In this document: positions 42,089 through 50,425 of the stretch, piece by piece
Position numbering within the stretch: position 1 is the first letter of the stretch
Layout: each line of letters begins with the position of its first letter
Source of the DNA: DATATV01 sp035551355
GTDB lineage: Bacteria; Actinomycetota; Actinomycetes; Mycobacteriales; Pseudonocardiaceae
DNA: 64,000 nt
Direction of reading: 5' to 3'
NCBI GenBank assembly: GCA_035551355.1
Contig: DASZNF010000011.1
Location: forward strand, 1-64,000
Notes under the pieces: model-generated
Databases searched by the model: none
What the model saw: only the letters and a program-made list of their open reading frames with translations
What the model was told of the DNA's origin: nothing
Program-made: the position numbers and the translations under genes

Positions 42089-43144
42089 TCACCACGACTC
42101 GGGCGGTTCGACGAACGCGCGGCCCAGGTCCCTGGCCAGGCCCAGCGCCTTGGTCGCCCAGCTCACGGTGGCCCCGGCCAGCCCGCAGCAGGGGGTGGCC
42201 AGCGCCCGCTGGGCCAGCAGGGACCGGTTGAACCCGAGCCGGTCGACCAGCCGCAGCGCCGGACCGGCGGCGGCCCGCAAGCTCGGTGGGGCGGCCGGTT
42301 CGACGCCCGGCACCAGGCCGAGCAGCAGGGTCGCCCCGGCGTCCCACACGGTGCCGATCTCGTCCCACAGTTCGGCGCCCGCGTCGTCCAACAGCGTGGC
42401 GTCCAGCGCGAGCGCGTCCGCGCCTGCGGCGCGCAGCAGGGTGACCGGCGGGCGGGCCGCGCAGCAGTGCACGATCACCGGCGCGCCGGTTGCCTTGCGG
42501 GCCGCGGAAATCACCGTGGCCAGCGTGTCCCGGGCCTCGGGCTCGGCCACCGGGGCCACCCGGCCCAGCTTCGACGGCGTGGGCAGCGATCCGGCCAGCA
42601 CCGCGGGCAGAGTCGGCTCGTCGAACTGCACCACCACCGTGGCCCCGGTGCGCTCGGCGACCTCGCTCACGTATCCGCGCAGCCCCTCGGCCAGCGACTC
42701 GGTGAACTCGCGCAGCGCGCCGGGATCGGTGAGCGCCCGGTGCCCCCGAGCCAGTTCGATGCCCGCGGTCAGCGTCCACGGCCCGGGCAACTGCACCTTC
42801 ACCACACCCGGTCGGGCCCGGGTTTCGTCGAGCACCTCCTGGATGGCGTCGAAGTCACGGCGCATCAGGTCCACCGCGCGCCGGCTGTCCATGCCGGGCC
42901 GGGCGGTCACCCGGTAGCCCGAGGGCACCACCTCGATGGGCAGATCCACCAGCACCGCGGCGGCCCGCCCGATGAGGTCCGCGCCGACGCCCCGGGCGGG
43001 CAGCTCGGGCAGGCACGGGAGGTCGGGCAGCTCGCCGACGACGATCCGGGCGGCCTCCACCGGATTCACCCCCGGCATCGAGCCGATGGCTGTGGCCCGC
43101 CCGGCGGGCCAGTTGAACGATTGCGCGGTTTCCGACACGCGCAT
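42089..43144 (-). CDS. MetE C-terminal domain-like methyltransferase
   Basis: 351 residues, only the C-terminal barrel of cobalamin-independent methionine synthase. Likely zinc ligands are in VIVHCCAARPP (His-x-Cys) and a late Cys in ATPCCGLAGATV, and GATVVVQFDEPTLPAVL is the usual acidic segment. In position it equals Rv3015c. Full MetE is about 750 residues, so this is a single-domain relative. It may transfer methyl groups from a corrinoid-free donor to homocysteine or another thiol; the reaction is uncertain. Confidence 0.82.
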   Translation of the reverse strand: MRVSETAQSFNWPAGRATAIGSMPGVNPVEAARIVVGELPDLPCLPELPARGVGADLIGRAAAVLVDLPIEVVPSGYRVTARPGMDSRRAVDLMRRDFDAIQEVLDETRARPGVVKVQLPGPWTLTAGIELARGHRALTDPGALREFTESLAEGLRGYVSEVAERTGATVVVQFDEPTLPAVLAGSLPTPSKLGRVAPVAEPEARDTLATVISAARKATGAPVIVHCCAARPPVTLLRAAGADALALDATLLDDAGAELWDEIGTVWDAGATLLLGLVPGVEPAAPPSLRAAAGPALRLVDRLGFNRSLLAQRALATPCCGLAGATVSWATKALGLARDLGRAFVEPPESW

Positions 43145-43228
43145 TGCCTATCACTCCCGAGGCCGTTGTCGCCGATCGGGCCGACCGGTAGCGTTGCCCG
43201 GTCAGGCTGCAGGGAGGTACGACCGGAC

Positions 43229-43720
43229 ATGCCCGTCAAGCACATGCGTATCGACAACCGGCTGATCCACGGTCAGGTCACCGTGGCCTGGGTCGGCAAC
43301 ATCGGCGCGAACCACCTGATCGTGGCCAATGACGAGGTGGCCGCGGACGAGTTCCAGCGGGTGCTGCTGCCGCAGGCGGCGCGGGGCGTGCGCACCTCGG
43401 TGCTGTCCGTCGCGGACGCCATCAGGCACCTGCAGTCCCCGCAGGCCGACGGCGAGAACATCATGATCCTGGCCAAGTTCCCGGCCGACGCGCTGGCGTT
43501 GCTGGAGGCCGGGGTCAAGCCCCAGGTGGTGAACGTGGGCAACCAGGCGCCCAAGCCGGGCACCAAGTTCACCATGGTGACCCGGTCCATCTCGGCCACC
43601 GCCGAGGACGCCGCGACCTACCGCCGGATCGCCGAGCTGACCGGTGAGCTGCGCTCGCAGATGATGCCGACCGACCGGCCGGATGACTTCCTTCGCCTGC
43701 TGGGCAAGAAAAAGCTCTGA
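43229..43720 (+). CDS. PTS mannose-type EIIB component
   Basis: 163 residues of the mannose/sorbose-family IIB. The phosphorylated His is H14 in DNRLIHGQVTVAWV. It accepts phosphate from IIA and passes it to sugar at IIC/IID. ATG 43229 follows AGGGAGG at some distance. It is separated from IIC-IID-IIA by 210 bases containing another promoter, so it may be expressed independently. It sits next to the MetE-like gene, divergently arranged. Sugar unknown. Confidence 0.92.
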   Translation: MPVKHMRIDNRLIHGQVTVAWVGNIGANHLIVANDEVAADEFQRVLLPQAARGVRTSVLSVADAIRHLQSPQADGENIMILAKFPADALALLEAGVKPQVVNVGNQAPKPGTKFTMVTRSISATAEDAATYRRIAELTGELRSQMMPTDRPDDFLRLLGKKKL

Positions 43721-43826
43721 GCTTTCCGCACCCCGCCACCGCGGACTCGATCGGTCTCAATGAGGTTGAGTCGTCAATTATTCACCAATGCATGGTGACA
43801 TGCCGGTAACATCCAACATGGATTCC

Positions 43827-43854
43827 TTGACTGGTCAGCCTTCGATGTTAGTCT
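43827..43854 (+). promoter_or_regulatory. Candidate promoter of PTS IIC-IID-IIA
   Basis: TTGACT (43827-43832) and TAGTCT (43849-43854) with a 16-bp spacer. The predicted start, about 43861, lies immediately before the operator-like sequence. Confidence 0.55.
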
Positions 43855-43861
43855 GCCGTGA

Positions 43862-43887
43862 GATCTAGATCACTGGTCTAGTCCACA
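43862..43887. promoter_or_regulatory. DasR/GntR-like operator upstream of PTS genes
   Basis: ACTGGTCTAGTCCACA (43872-43887) matches 13 of 16 positions of the DasR responsive element pattern ACTGGTCTAGACCAGT. It is directly preceded by the perfect palindrome GATCTAGATC (43862-43871). DasR is the GntR regulator of amino-sugar PTS genes in actinomycetes. Identity by inspection only. Confidence 0.55.
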
Positions 43888-43930
43888 TCGAGATCCCCAA
43901 GGCATCCGAATATCGAAAGCGGGGGCGCGA

Positions 43931-44749
43931 ATGCTGATCGCGCTGTTGCTCACCCTGTGGGTCATTCTCTGCACCTACGACATGCTCGGTCCACTTCTGG
44001 TCTATGCCAGCCGAGCCCTCATCGCCGGAACCGTCGCCGGACTCATCGTCGGAGACCTGCCGCTGGGCATGGCCATCGGCGGCACCCTGGAACTGGCCTC
44101 CCTCGGCGTCTACACCTACGGCGGCGCCACGATTCCGGACTACACCACCGGCGCGATCATCGGCACCGCACTGGCGCACGCCTCGCCCGGCGACTTCACC
44201 CACCAGTTGGCCATCGGCCTCGGCCTGGGCATCCCGGCCGCACTGCTGCTGACCGCACTGGACCCGATCGGCCGGTTCCTGCCGACCTTCTGGATCCACC
44301 GCGCGGACCGGGCCGCACTGGAGGGCCGCACCCGGGAGATGACCGTCCTGCACTGGACCGGATTCATCCCGTGGGCGGCGGTGCGGGCCATTCCCACGTT
44401 CCTGGCCGCGTACTTCCTCAACAGCAGCGCGGTCACGAATATCGAGAAGGCCATTCCGACCGGCTTCATCAACGGGCTCGGACTGGTCGGCGCGATCCTG
44501 CCCGCGGTCGGTTTCGCCATGCTGTTGCGACTGCTGCCGGTCGCGAAGTACTGGTACATGCTGTTGATCGGCTATGTGCTCTACGCCTACCTGAAGGTGC
44601 CGATGCTGGGCATCGCGTTGTTCGGCGTGGCCGTCGCGTTCATCTTCGTCACGCTCAAACCGAGCGACCCGGCCAGCACGGCAACGAGCAGTGCGCCGAA
44701 CGATCCGGCCCCAACGTCGGGCACCCCAGCGGAGGCCAGCGATGTCTGA
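43931..44749 (+). CDS. PTS mannose-type EIIC component
   Basis: 272 residues, strongly hydrophobic with roughly eight membrane segments. AGLIVGDLPLGMAIGGTLEL and GVYTYGGATIPDYTTGAIIG are typical of the ManY/SorA/AgaC permease subunit. The Ala/Pro/Ser-rich C-terminal tail (about 240-272) is cytoplasmic. It forms the translocation channel with IID. Its last eight bases overlap the IID start. Operon order IIC-IID-IIA. Confidence 0.93.
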   Translation: MLIALLLTLWVILCTYDMLGPLLVYASRALIAGTVAGLIVGDLPLGMAIGGTLELASLGVYTYGGATIPDYTTGAIIGTALAHASPGDFTHQLAIGLGLGIPAALLLTALDPIGRFLPTFWIHRADRAALEGRTREMTVLHWTGFIPWAAVRAIPTFLAAYFLNSSAVTNIEKAIPTGFINGLGLVGAILPAVGFAMLLRLLPVAKYWYMLLIGYVLYAYLKVPMLGIALFGVAVAFIFVTLKPSDPASTATSSAPNDPAPTSGTPAEASDV

Positions 44750-45638
44750 ACAAACCATCCAGCGGCGCGAGGAGCAGCCCTCCACCATCGCGCTCACCCG
44801 CCGGGTGCTCAACCGGGCGTTCTGGCGCTACGTCATGGCGTTCGAGATCTCCTGGAACTACGAACGCATGCAGGCGCTCGGGTTCTGCTGGGCGATGATC
44901 CCGGTGCTGCGCCACCTCAACCCGGACGACAACAAGTTCGCCGCGGCCATGCAGCGGCACCTGGTGTTCTTCAACACCTCCAAGGTGGTCGGCGGACCGC
45001 TGATCCTGGGCACCACCATCGCCATGGAAGAAGCCGGGTCGGCGACATCGGCCGACGGCGTCAAGGTGGCCATGATGGGCCCGATGGCCGGTATCGGCGA
45101 CACCATCACCTTCGCGCTGTACAACAGCATCATCTTCTCCATCGGTGCGAACTGGGCCATCGAGGGCAAGGTCATCGGCCCGATCTTCACCGCCGTGCTG
45201 GTGCTGATCCCCTACCTGGTGGTGCGCCGCTGGCAGTTCAACCTGGGGTACAAGGAGGGCAAGAACCTGGTCACCCGGTTGTCCACGGGTGCGCTGACCA
45301 AGGTCAACGAGGGCGCGACCATTCTGGGCATGGTGGTGCTCGGCGGATTCATCCCGAGCATCGTGAAAATGGTGACCACGCTGACCTACAAGCAGAACAT
45401 CACCACCACCACGGCCACCGGTGGCAAGCACGTGGTCACCCAGGCGGTGCCCATCCAGACGCAGCTGGACACGGTGCTGCCGTATCTGCTGCCGGTCGCG
45501 GTGACCGCGTTCGTGTACTGGCTGTTGCGGAAGTTCAACCTGAATCCGATCTGGGCCATCGTGGTCGTGTTCGTGATCGGCTTGGGGTTGGGCTGGTTCG
45601 GCTGGTTCGCCAAGGCACTGCCCGGAGCAACATCGTAA
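44742..45638 (+). CDS. PTS mannose-type EIID component
   Basis: 298 residues. The IID signature GFCWAMIPVLRHL, NTSKVVGGPLILGTTIAMEE and AGIGDTITFALYNSIIF is intact, with a cluster of helices at the C-terminus (YLLPVAVTAFVYWLLRKFNL, IWAIVVVFVIGLGLGWFGWF). IID is unique to the mannose PTS family and builds the transporter with IIC. ATG 44742 follows GGAGGCCAGCG and overlaps the IIC stop. Confidence 0.94.
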   Translation: MSEQTIQRREEQPSTIALTRRVLNRAFWRYVMAFEISWNYERMQALGFCWAMIPVLRHLNPDDNKFAAAMQRHLVFFNTSKVVGGPLILGTTIAMEEAGSATSADGVKVAMMGPMAGIGDTITFALYNSIIFSIGANWAIEGKVIGPIFTAVLVLIPYLVVRRWQFNLGYKEGKNLVTRLSTGALTKVNEGATILGMVVLGGFIPSIVKMVTTLTYKQNITTTTATGGKHVVTQAVPIQTQLDTVLPYLLPVAVTAFVYWLLRKFNLNPIWAIVVVFVIGLGLGWFGWFAKALPGATS

Positions 45639-46057
45639 TGGCGGTTCCGGTGGTGTTCGTGGGCCACGGCGGCATCGCCGCCGGGGTCCGCGACGCCGTG
45701 TGCATGATCCTCGGCGACCAGCCCGGCCTCGGCACGGTTTCGCTGCCGCCCAATGGAAGCACGGAAGAGCTGGCCGAGCAGTTGCAGGCTGAACTGGCTC
45801 GGCTCCGCGCAGCAGACGGCGAGGCGCTGGTGCTGGCCGATTTGATGGGCGGCAGCCCGGCCAACGCGGTCGGAGCGCTGGCCATGCGGACCCCGGCACT
45901 GCAGTTGGTGTCCGGGTTGAACCTGCCGATGGCACTGGAAGTGTTGACCAGTACGGAAACCACTGCGGCCGGGCTGGCCGAGGTGGCGCTGCGGGCCGGC
46001 CGGGAGGGTGTGCTGGACGTGGCTGGCCGGCTGCGCGAGGCAATGCGCTCGTCCTGA
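45638..46057 (+). CDS. PTS mannose-type EIIA component
   Basis: 139 residues of the IIA(man) fold. The phosphorylatable His is H10 (VVFVGHGGIAAG), and VLADLMGGSPANAVGALA is the conserved segment near the active site. It receives phosphate from HPr, which is encoded elsewhere together with EI. It starts in TAATG overlap with IID (45636-45640). It completes a full IIA/IIB/IIC/IID set in this 2.8-kb stretch. Confidence 0.93.
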   Translation: MAVPVVFVGHGGIAAGVRDAVCMILGDQPGLGTVSLPPNGSTEELAEQLQAELARLRAADGEALVLADLMGGSPANAVGALAMRTPALQLVSGLNLPMALEVLTSTETTAAGLAEVALRAGREGVLDVAGRLREAMRSS

Positions 46058-46086
46058 CGGGGGGTTGTCCCTGATCCTGGTCCCCG

Positions 46087-46180
46087 CCTGTTCAAACCTG
46101 TCCATTCATCCGGCACAAGTTGCGCGGCACGCAAGTTCCGCAAAACACATATCCGCACACAGCCTGTTCGAGCCTGTCCA
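46087..46180. repeat. Pair of 18-bp direct repeats upstream of the dehydratase gene
   Basis: CCTGTTCAAACCTGTCCA (46087-46104) and CCTGTTCGAGCCTGTCCA (46163-46180) match at 16 of 18 positions and are 76 bases apart. They lie in the gap between EIIA and the PLP-enzyme gene; candidate regulatory repeats. Confidence 0.6.
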
Positions 46181-46219
46181 GTCGCATGCGCGGCGGTACT
46201 GGCGCTTCGCCGCTCGCGG

Positions 46220-47140
46220 ATGCACGATCATGCGGTGACCAGTCAACTCCTGCCCACCGCCGCCGACGTGCGCGCCGCCGCCGACCGCATCCGTACGTAT
46301 GCCCGCCGCACCCCGATCCTGCGGACCGAGGTCGACGGGCGGCCGGTGCTGCTGAAGCTGGAACACCTGCAGCGCACCGGTTCGTTCAAACTGCGCGGCG
46401 CGCTCAACGCGCTGCTGGCCGGAAAGCCGACGGAGCGGGTGGTCACCGCGTCCGGCGGCAATCACGGGCTGGCCGTGGCCGAGGCGGCGCGACTGCTGGA
46501 CATCCAGGCCACGGTGTTCGTGCCGGAAACCGTGCCCGAAACGAAGGCCCGCCGGATCGCCGAGACCGGCGCCACGCTGCTCCGGCACGGCCAGGACTAC
46601 GCCGCGACGGCCGCCGCCGCCCAGGCCGAGGTGGACGCCGGCGGCGCGGACTATCTGCCGCCCTACGACCATCCGCTGGTGGTGGCCGGGCAGGGCACGG
46701 TGGCCGCCGAGGTGGTGGCCGAGGCCCCTGAGGCGGACACGCTGGTGGTCGCGGTGGGCGGCGGCGGACTGGCCGGGGGCGCCGTCCTGGGCGGCGCGGG
46801 CCGGCGGGTGGTCGCGGTGGAACCGGAGCACTGCTGCTGCCTGCACAACGCACTGGCGGCGGGCGAGCCCGTGGTGTCCGAAGTGGACTCGGTGGCGGCC
46901 TCGGCGCTGGGCGCGGCCAGTGTGAGCACGCTGACCTTCGAGTTGTTGCGAGGCGTGGATTCGGTGCTGGTCACCGACGAGCAGATCCTGGCCGCGCGGG
47001 ACCGGTTGTGGGAGGAGTTCCGGCTGGCCGTGGAACCGGCCGCGGCCACCACGTTCGCCGCCTGGCTGGCCGGTCAGGTGCCCGGGGAACTGCCCTGCCT
47101 GATCCTGTGCGGCGCCAACACCGCCTGGACGGCGGGCTGA
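46220..47140 (+). CDS. PLP-dependent threonine/serine dehydratase-like enzyme
   Basis: 306 residues, fold type II. The PLP lysine is in RTGSFKLRGALNAL, the cofactor loop ASGGNHGLAVA and the phosphate-binding VGGGGLAGGAV are present. There is no C-terminal ACT regulatory domain, so it resembles catabolic threonine/serine dehydratase or racemase enzymes rather than biosynthetic IlvA. A Cys-Cys-Cys run (EHCCCLHNAL) replaces the usual region near the core. Start ATG 46220; GTG 46235 (VTSQLLPTAADV) is an alternative. Confidence 0.87.
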   Translation: MHDHAVTSQLLPTAADVRAAADRIRTYARRTPILRTEVDGRPVLLKLEHLQRTGSFKLRGALNALLAGKPTERVVTASGGNHGLAVAEAARLLDIQATVFVPETVPETKARRIAETGATLLRHGQDYAATAAAAQAEVDAGGADYLPPYDHPLVVAGQGTVAAEVVAEAPEADTLVVAVGGGGLAGGAVLGGAGRRVVAVEPEHCCCLHNALAAGEPVVSEVDSVAASALGAASVSTLTFELLRGVDSVLVTDEQILAARDRLWEEFRLAVEPAAATTFAAWLAGQVPGELPCLILCGANTAWTAG

Positions 47141-47156
47141 GACCGGCCAGAAAAGC

Positions 47157-48245
47157 TCAGTTGGTGCTGGCGATGGTCGCGCTGCCCAGCACCAGGTCTC
47201 CGGCGTCGTCCGGCCGGTACAGCACCATCGTCTGGCCGGGCGACACGCCCTGCAGCGGTTCGGTCAGCCGGACGGCGAGCTCGCCGTCCACCACCTCGGC
47301 CACCGCCGGGCCGATGCCGCCGTGCGCGCGCACCTGCACGGTGCAGTCCACCGGTCCGGCGGGCCAGGAACCCGTTGGCCAGACCGGGGATTTGCCGACG
47401 ATCCGGGTCACCGCGAGCTGCTCGGCCGAGCCCACCCGCACGGTGCCGGTCACCGGCTCCAGCGACAGCACGTAGCGCGGCCTGCCGTCCGTGGCGGGCG
47501 CCTGCAGGCCAAGGCCCTTGCGCTGGCCGACGGTGAAGCCGTGCACCCCGGTGTGCCGGCCGAGTTCGGCGCCGGTCGCGTCGTCCACCAGCGCGCCCGG
47601 TCGCACCCCGATCTTGTCGGTCAGGAAGGTGCGGGTGTCGCCGTCCGGGATGAAGCAGATGTCGTGGCTGTCCGGCTTCTCCGCCACCGAAAGCCCGCGT
47701 TCCGCGGCCTCAGAACGAACTTCGGGCTTGGTCGATCCGCCCAGCGGGAACATTGCGTGCCGCAGCTGGCCGGGCCGCAGCGACGCCAGCACGTAGGACT
47801 GGTCCTTCGCATCGTCCGCGCTTCGCCGCAGCTCGACCGATCCGTCCACAGTGGACAGCCGGGCGTAGTGGCCGGTGCACACCGCGTCGAAACCCAGTGC
47901 CAGCGCGCGGTCCAGCAGCGCGGCGAACTTGATCTTCTCGTTGCACCGCACACACGGATTGGGCGTCCGCCCCGCCGCGTACTCGGCGACGAAGTCCTCG
48001 ACCACGTCCTCGGTGAACCGCTCGGCGAAATCCCAGACGTAGAACGGGATGCCCAGCACGTCGGCGGCCCGCCGGGCGTCGTGCGCGTCCTCGACAGTGC
48101 AGCAGCCCCGCGAGCCGGTGCGCAGCGTGCCCGGTTTGGCCGACAGCGCCAGATGCACGCCGACCACCTCGTGCCCGGCCTCGACCACCCGCGCGGCGGC
48201 CACGGCGGAGTCCACCCCGCCGCTCATCGCGGCCAACACCCGCAT
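47157..48245 (-). CDS. mnmA: tRNA 2-thiouridylase
   Basis: 362 residues. The PP-loop is SGGVDS (residues 8-13). The catalytic cysteines are C98 (NPCVRCNEKIKF) and C197 (DSHDICFIPDG), which form the persulfide/disulfide pair. It thiolates U34 of Lys, Glu and Gln tRNAs using sulfur from IscS. ATG 48245 (MRVLAAMSGG) has GGAGG ten bases upstream; an ATG at 48254 overlapping the iscS stop adds three residues. Directly downstream of its sulfur donor iscS. Confidence 0.95.
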   Translation of the reverse strand: MRVLAAMSGGVDSAVAAARVVEAGHEVVGVHLALSAKPGTLRTGSRGCCTVEDAHDARRAADVLGIPFYVWDFAERFTEDVVEDFVAEYAAGRTPNPCVRCNEKIKFAALLDRALALGFDAVCTGHYARLSTVDGSVELRRSADDAKDQSYVLASLRPGQLRHAMFPLGGSTKPEVRSEAAERGLSVAEKPDSHDICFIPDGDTRTFLTDKIGVRPGALVDDATGAELGRHTGVHGFTVGQRKGLGLQAPATDGRPRYVLSLEPVTGTVRVGSAEQLAVTRIVGKSPVWPTGSWPAGPVDCTVQVRAHGGIGPAVAEVVDGELAVRLTEPLQGVSPGQTMVLYRPDDAGDLVLGSATIASTN

Positions 48246-48250
48246 TCCGC

Positions 48251-49480
48251 TCATACCTCCACCTGATCGGGGGCCGCGGCCCGCCTGCGTTGTCCGGCCA
48301 GCCCGGCCGAACGGGCCCGGTCCACCACCGCGCCGATCACCTCGGCCACCGCGTCCGCATCCTCGTCGGTGGAGGTGTGCCCGAGGGAGAACCGCAGCGA
48401 GCACCGCGCCGCGACCGCGTCCGCGCCCATGGCCAGCAGCACATGGCTGGGCTGGGCCACCCCGGCCGTGCAGGCCGAGCCGGTCGAGCACTCGATTCCG
48501 TTGGCGTCCAACAACATCAGCAGGCTGTCGCCCTCACAGCCGGGAAAGGTCAGGTGCGCGTTGCCGGGCAGTCGGGACGGTCCATCGTCCACTGTGGACC
48601 CACCGGGATCGCCGTTGAGCTTCGCATCCGGCACCGCGGAGCGGATCTCGGCGACCAGCCGGTCGCGCAGCGCACCCACCCGGCGCACGTGCTCGGCCTG
48701 GTGGTCCGCGGCCTCCCGGACCGCGGCGGCCATGGCCACGATGGCGGGCACGTCCAGCGTGCCGGAGCGGACATCGCGCTCCTGGCCGCCGCCGTGCAGC
48801 AGCGGCGTGCACGGCACGTCCCGGCCCAGCAGCAGCACGCCGACCCCGTACGGGCCGCCCAGCTTGTGCGCGGTCATGGTCAGCGCGGACGCCCCGCACG
48901 CGGAGAACGACACCGGCAGCGCGCCCACCGCCTGCACCGCGTCGGTGTGCAGCGGCACCCCGTACTCGGCGGCGGCCTGGGCCAGCTCGCGAATCGGGTT
49001 GACCGTGCCGACCTCGTTGTTGGCCCACATCACGGTGGCCAGCGCGACCGAATCGGGATCCTCGGCGATGGCCGCACGCAGCGTGTCCTGGTGCACCCGG
49101 CCGAAATCGTCCACGTCCAGCCAGGTGATCTCGGCCCCGCCGTGCTCGGCCAGCCACTCCACCGAGTCCAGCACGGCGTGGTGCTCCACTCCGGGAGCCA
49201 GAATCCGGCGGCGCTTCGGATCGGCCTCGTGCCGGGCCCAGTAGATGCCCTTGACCGCCAGGTTGTCGCTCTCGGTGCCGCCCGCGGTGAAGATCACCTC
49301 GGACGGCCGCGCGCCCAGCGCGGCGGCGATGCCCTCCCGCGCCTCCTCCACGGCCCGCCGGGCGCGGCGGCCGGAGGTGTGCAGGGACGAGGCGTTGCCC
49401 ACCGAGGACAACGCCTGAGTCATGGCGGCCACAGCCTGTGCTGACATCGGCGTGGTGGCCGCGTGATCTAGATAGGCCAT
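48251..49480 (-). CDS. iscS: Cysteine desulfurase
   Basis: 409 residues, PLP-dependent class V fold. Schiff-base Lys is K206 (MTAHKLGGPYG), the persulfide Cys is C337 (CSTGSACTAG), and AGGTESDNLA plus HTDAVQAVG hold PLP. It removes sulfur from cysteine for tRNA thiolation by MnmA and for other sulfur transfer. The C-terminal extension ends RRRAAAPDQVEV. No IscU/IscA genes follow, so a tRNA-dedicated role is plausible. Confidence 0.95.
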   Translation of the reverse strand: MAYLDHAATTPMSAQAVAAMTQALSSVGNASSLHTSGRRARRAVEEAREGIAAALGARPSEVIFTAGGTESDNLAVKGIYWARHEADPKRRRILAPGVEHHAVLDSVEWLAEHGGAEITWLDVDDFGRVHQDTLRAAIAEDPDSVALATVMWANNEVGTVNPIRELAQAAAEYGVPLHTDAVQAVGALPVSFSACGASALTMTAHKLGGPYGVGVLLLGRDVPCTPLLHGGGQERDVRSGTLDVPAIVAMAAAVREAADHQAEHVRRVGALRDRLVAEIRSAVPDAKLNGDPGGSTVDDGPSRLPGNAHLTFPGCEGDSLLMLLDANGIECSTGSACTAGVAQPSHVLLAMGADAVAARCSLRFSLGHTSTDEDADAVAEVIGAVVDRARSAGLAGQRRRAAAPDQVEV

Positions 49481-49514
49481 CGCCCGTTCAGGGTACCTGC
49501 CGGAGCCGGGCCGA

Positions 49515-49545
49515 GCCGATCCCCGGCGGTGCGCCGGGGATCGGC
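49515..49545 (-). terminator. Terminator hairpin after acyltransferase pair
   Basis: Perfect 14-bp stem (49515-49528 with 49532-49545, 3-nt loop) between the PlsC-like stop (49562) and the iscS start (49480). Confidence 0.75.
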
Positions 49546-49561
49546 CGGTCGACGCATTGGC

Positions 49562-50425
49562 TCAGACCAGCGCGGCCGGGTGGGCCGGGGTGACCACCGG
49601 GCTCTCGCCGCCAAGCGAACCGGTCAGCGACTCGACCACCTGGACCTGGGCCAGCCCGGCCAGCTCGCGCCGGTCCGCGGCCCGGCCGGGGGCGATCTCG
49701 TCCAGGATGTCCAGCTGCACCACCAGGCCGCGCAGCCGGGCGGTGCGCCGCACCGAGTCGATCAGGGTGTCCTCGCCGATGAACGCGGGCCAACTGGTGG
49801 CCTCGCCGCCGGCCAGCCGGTAGCGCAGCGACACCGGGCGCACCGGCACACCACCGTCGATGGCGGCCTGGAACACCGCGGGCCGGAACCGCCCGGTCAC
49901 CCGGCCGCACCAGGTGGTGCCCTCCGGGTAGGCCGACACCAGCGCGCCCCCGCGCAGCGCCTCGGCCAGTTCGGCCACCGTGCCGGGCAGCGCGCGCAGC
50001 GCGCCGCGGTCCAGGAACACCGTGCCGGCGCTGGCGGCCAGCGGACCGACCACCGGCCAGTCCTTGATCTCCCGTTTGGCCACCGAGCGCATCGGCCGGA
50101 TCGAATTCAGGGCCAGGATGTCCAGCCAGGACACGTGGTTGACCACGACCAGCGCGCCGCGGTGCGGGGTGGTCAGGCCGAGCTCACCGCGCACCTCCAG
50201 CCGCGCGCCGAACGCCCGCAGCATCGCACCGAAAACCCAGCGCACCAACGACTCCCTGGTACGCGGACCCGCCACAGTGGACAGTGGGGCAAGGAACAGC
50301 AGGGCGGCCAGCAGCACGCAGGCCGCGCGGACCAGCCGCATCGCGGCGCGCACCGGACCCACGGTGGCGCTCGCCGGACCGACGCAGCCGGGCCCGCACG
50401 GCGAGGCCGGAATCCAGCGGTTCAC
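49562..50425 (-). CDS. PlsC-like 1-acylglycerol-phosphate/lyso-lipid acyltransferase
   Basis: 287 residues. A hydrophobic helix near the start (AMRLVRAACVLLAALLFLAP) is followed by the acyltransferase domain with NHVSWLD (HX4D) and YPEGTTW motifs. It acylates a lyso-lipid at the membrane. The GTG at 50425 overlaps the stop of the upstream GNAT gene (GTGA), so the pair is coupled. The same pair (Rv3026c-Rv3027c) is found in M. tuberculosis. The GNAT-then-PlsC arrangement recalls OlsB/OlsA of ornithine-lipid synthesis, but the substrate is not proven. Confidence 0.88.
   Translation of the reverse strand: MNRWIPASPCGPGCVGPASATVGPVRAAMRLVRAACVLLAALLFLAPLSTVAGPRTRESLVRWVFGAMLRAFGARLEVRGELGLTTPHRGALVVVNHVSWLDILALNSIRPMRSVAKREIKDWPVVGPLAASAGTVFLDRGALRALPGTVAELAEALRGGALVSAYPEGTTWCGRVTGRFRPAVFQAAIDGGVPVRPVSLRYRLAGGEATSWPAFIGEDTLIDSVRRTARLRGLVVQLDILDEIAPGRAADRRELAGLAQVQVVESLTGSLGGESPVVTPAHPAALV

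Noticed and set aside
41741..43228. Long upstream extension of the PTS IIB frame
   Set aside because: It is antisense to the MetE-like gene. The IIB family starts at the ATG at 43229 (MPVKHMRIDNRLIHGQ).
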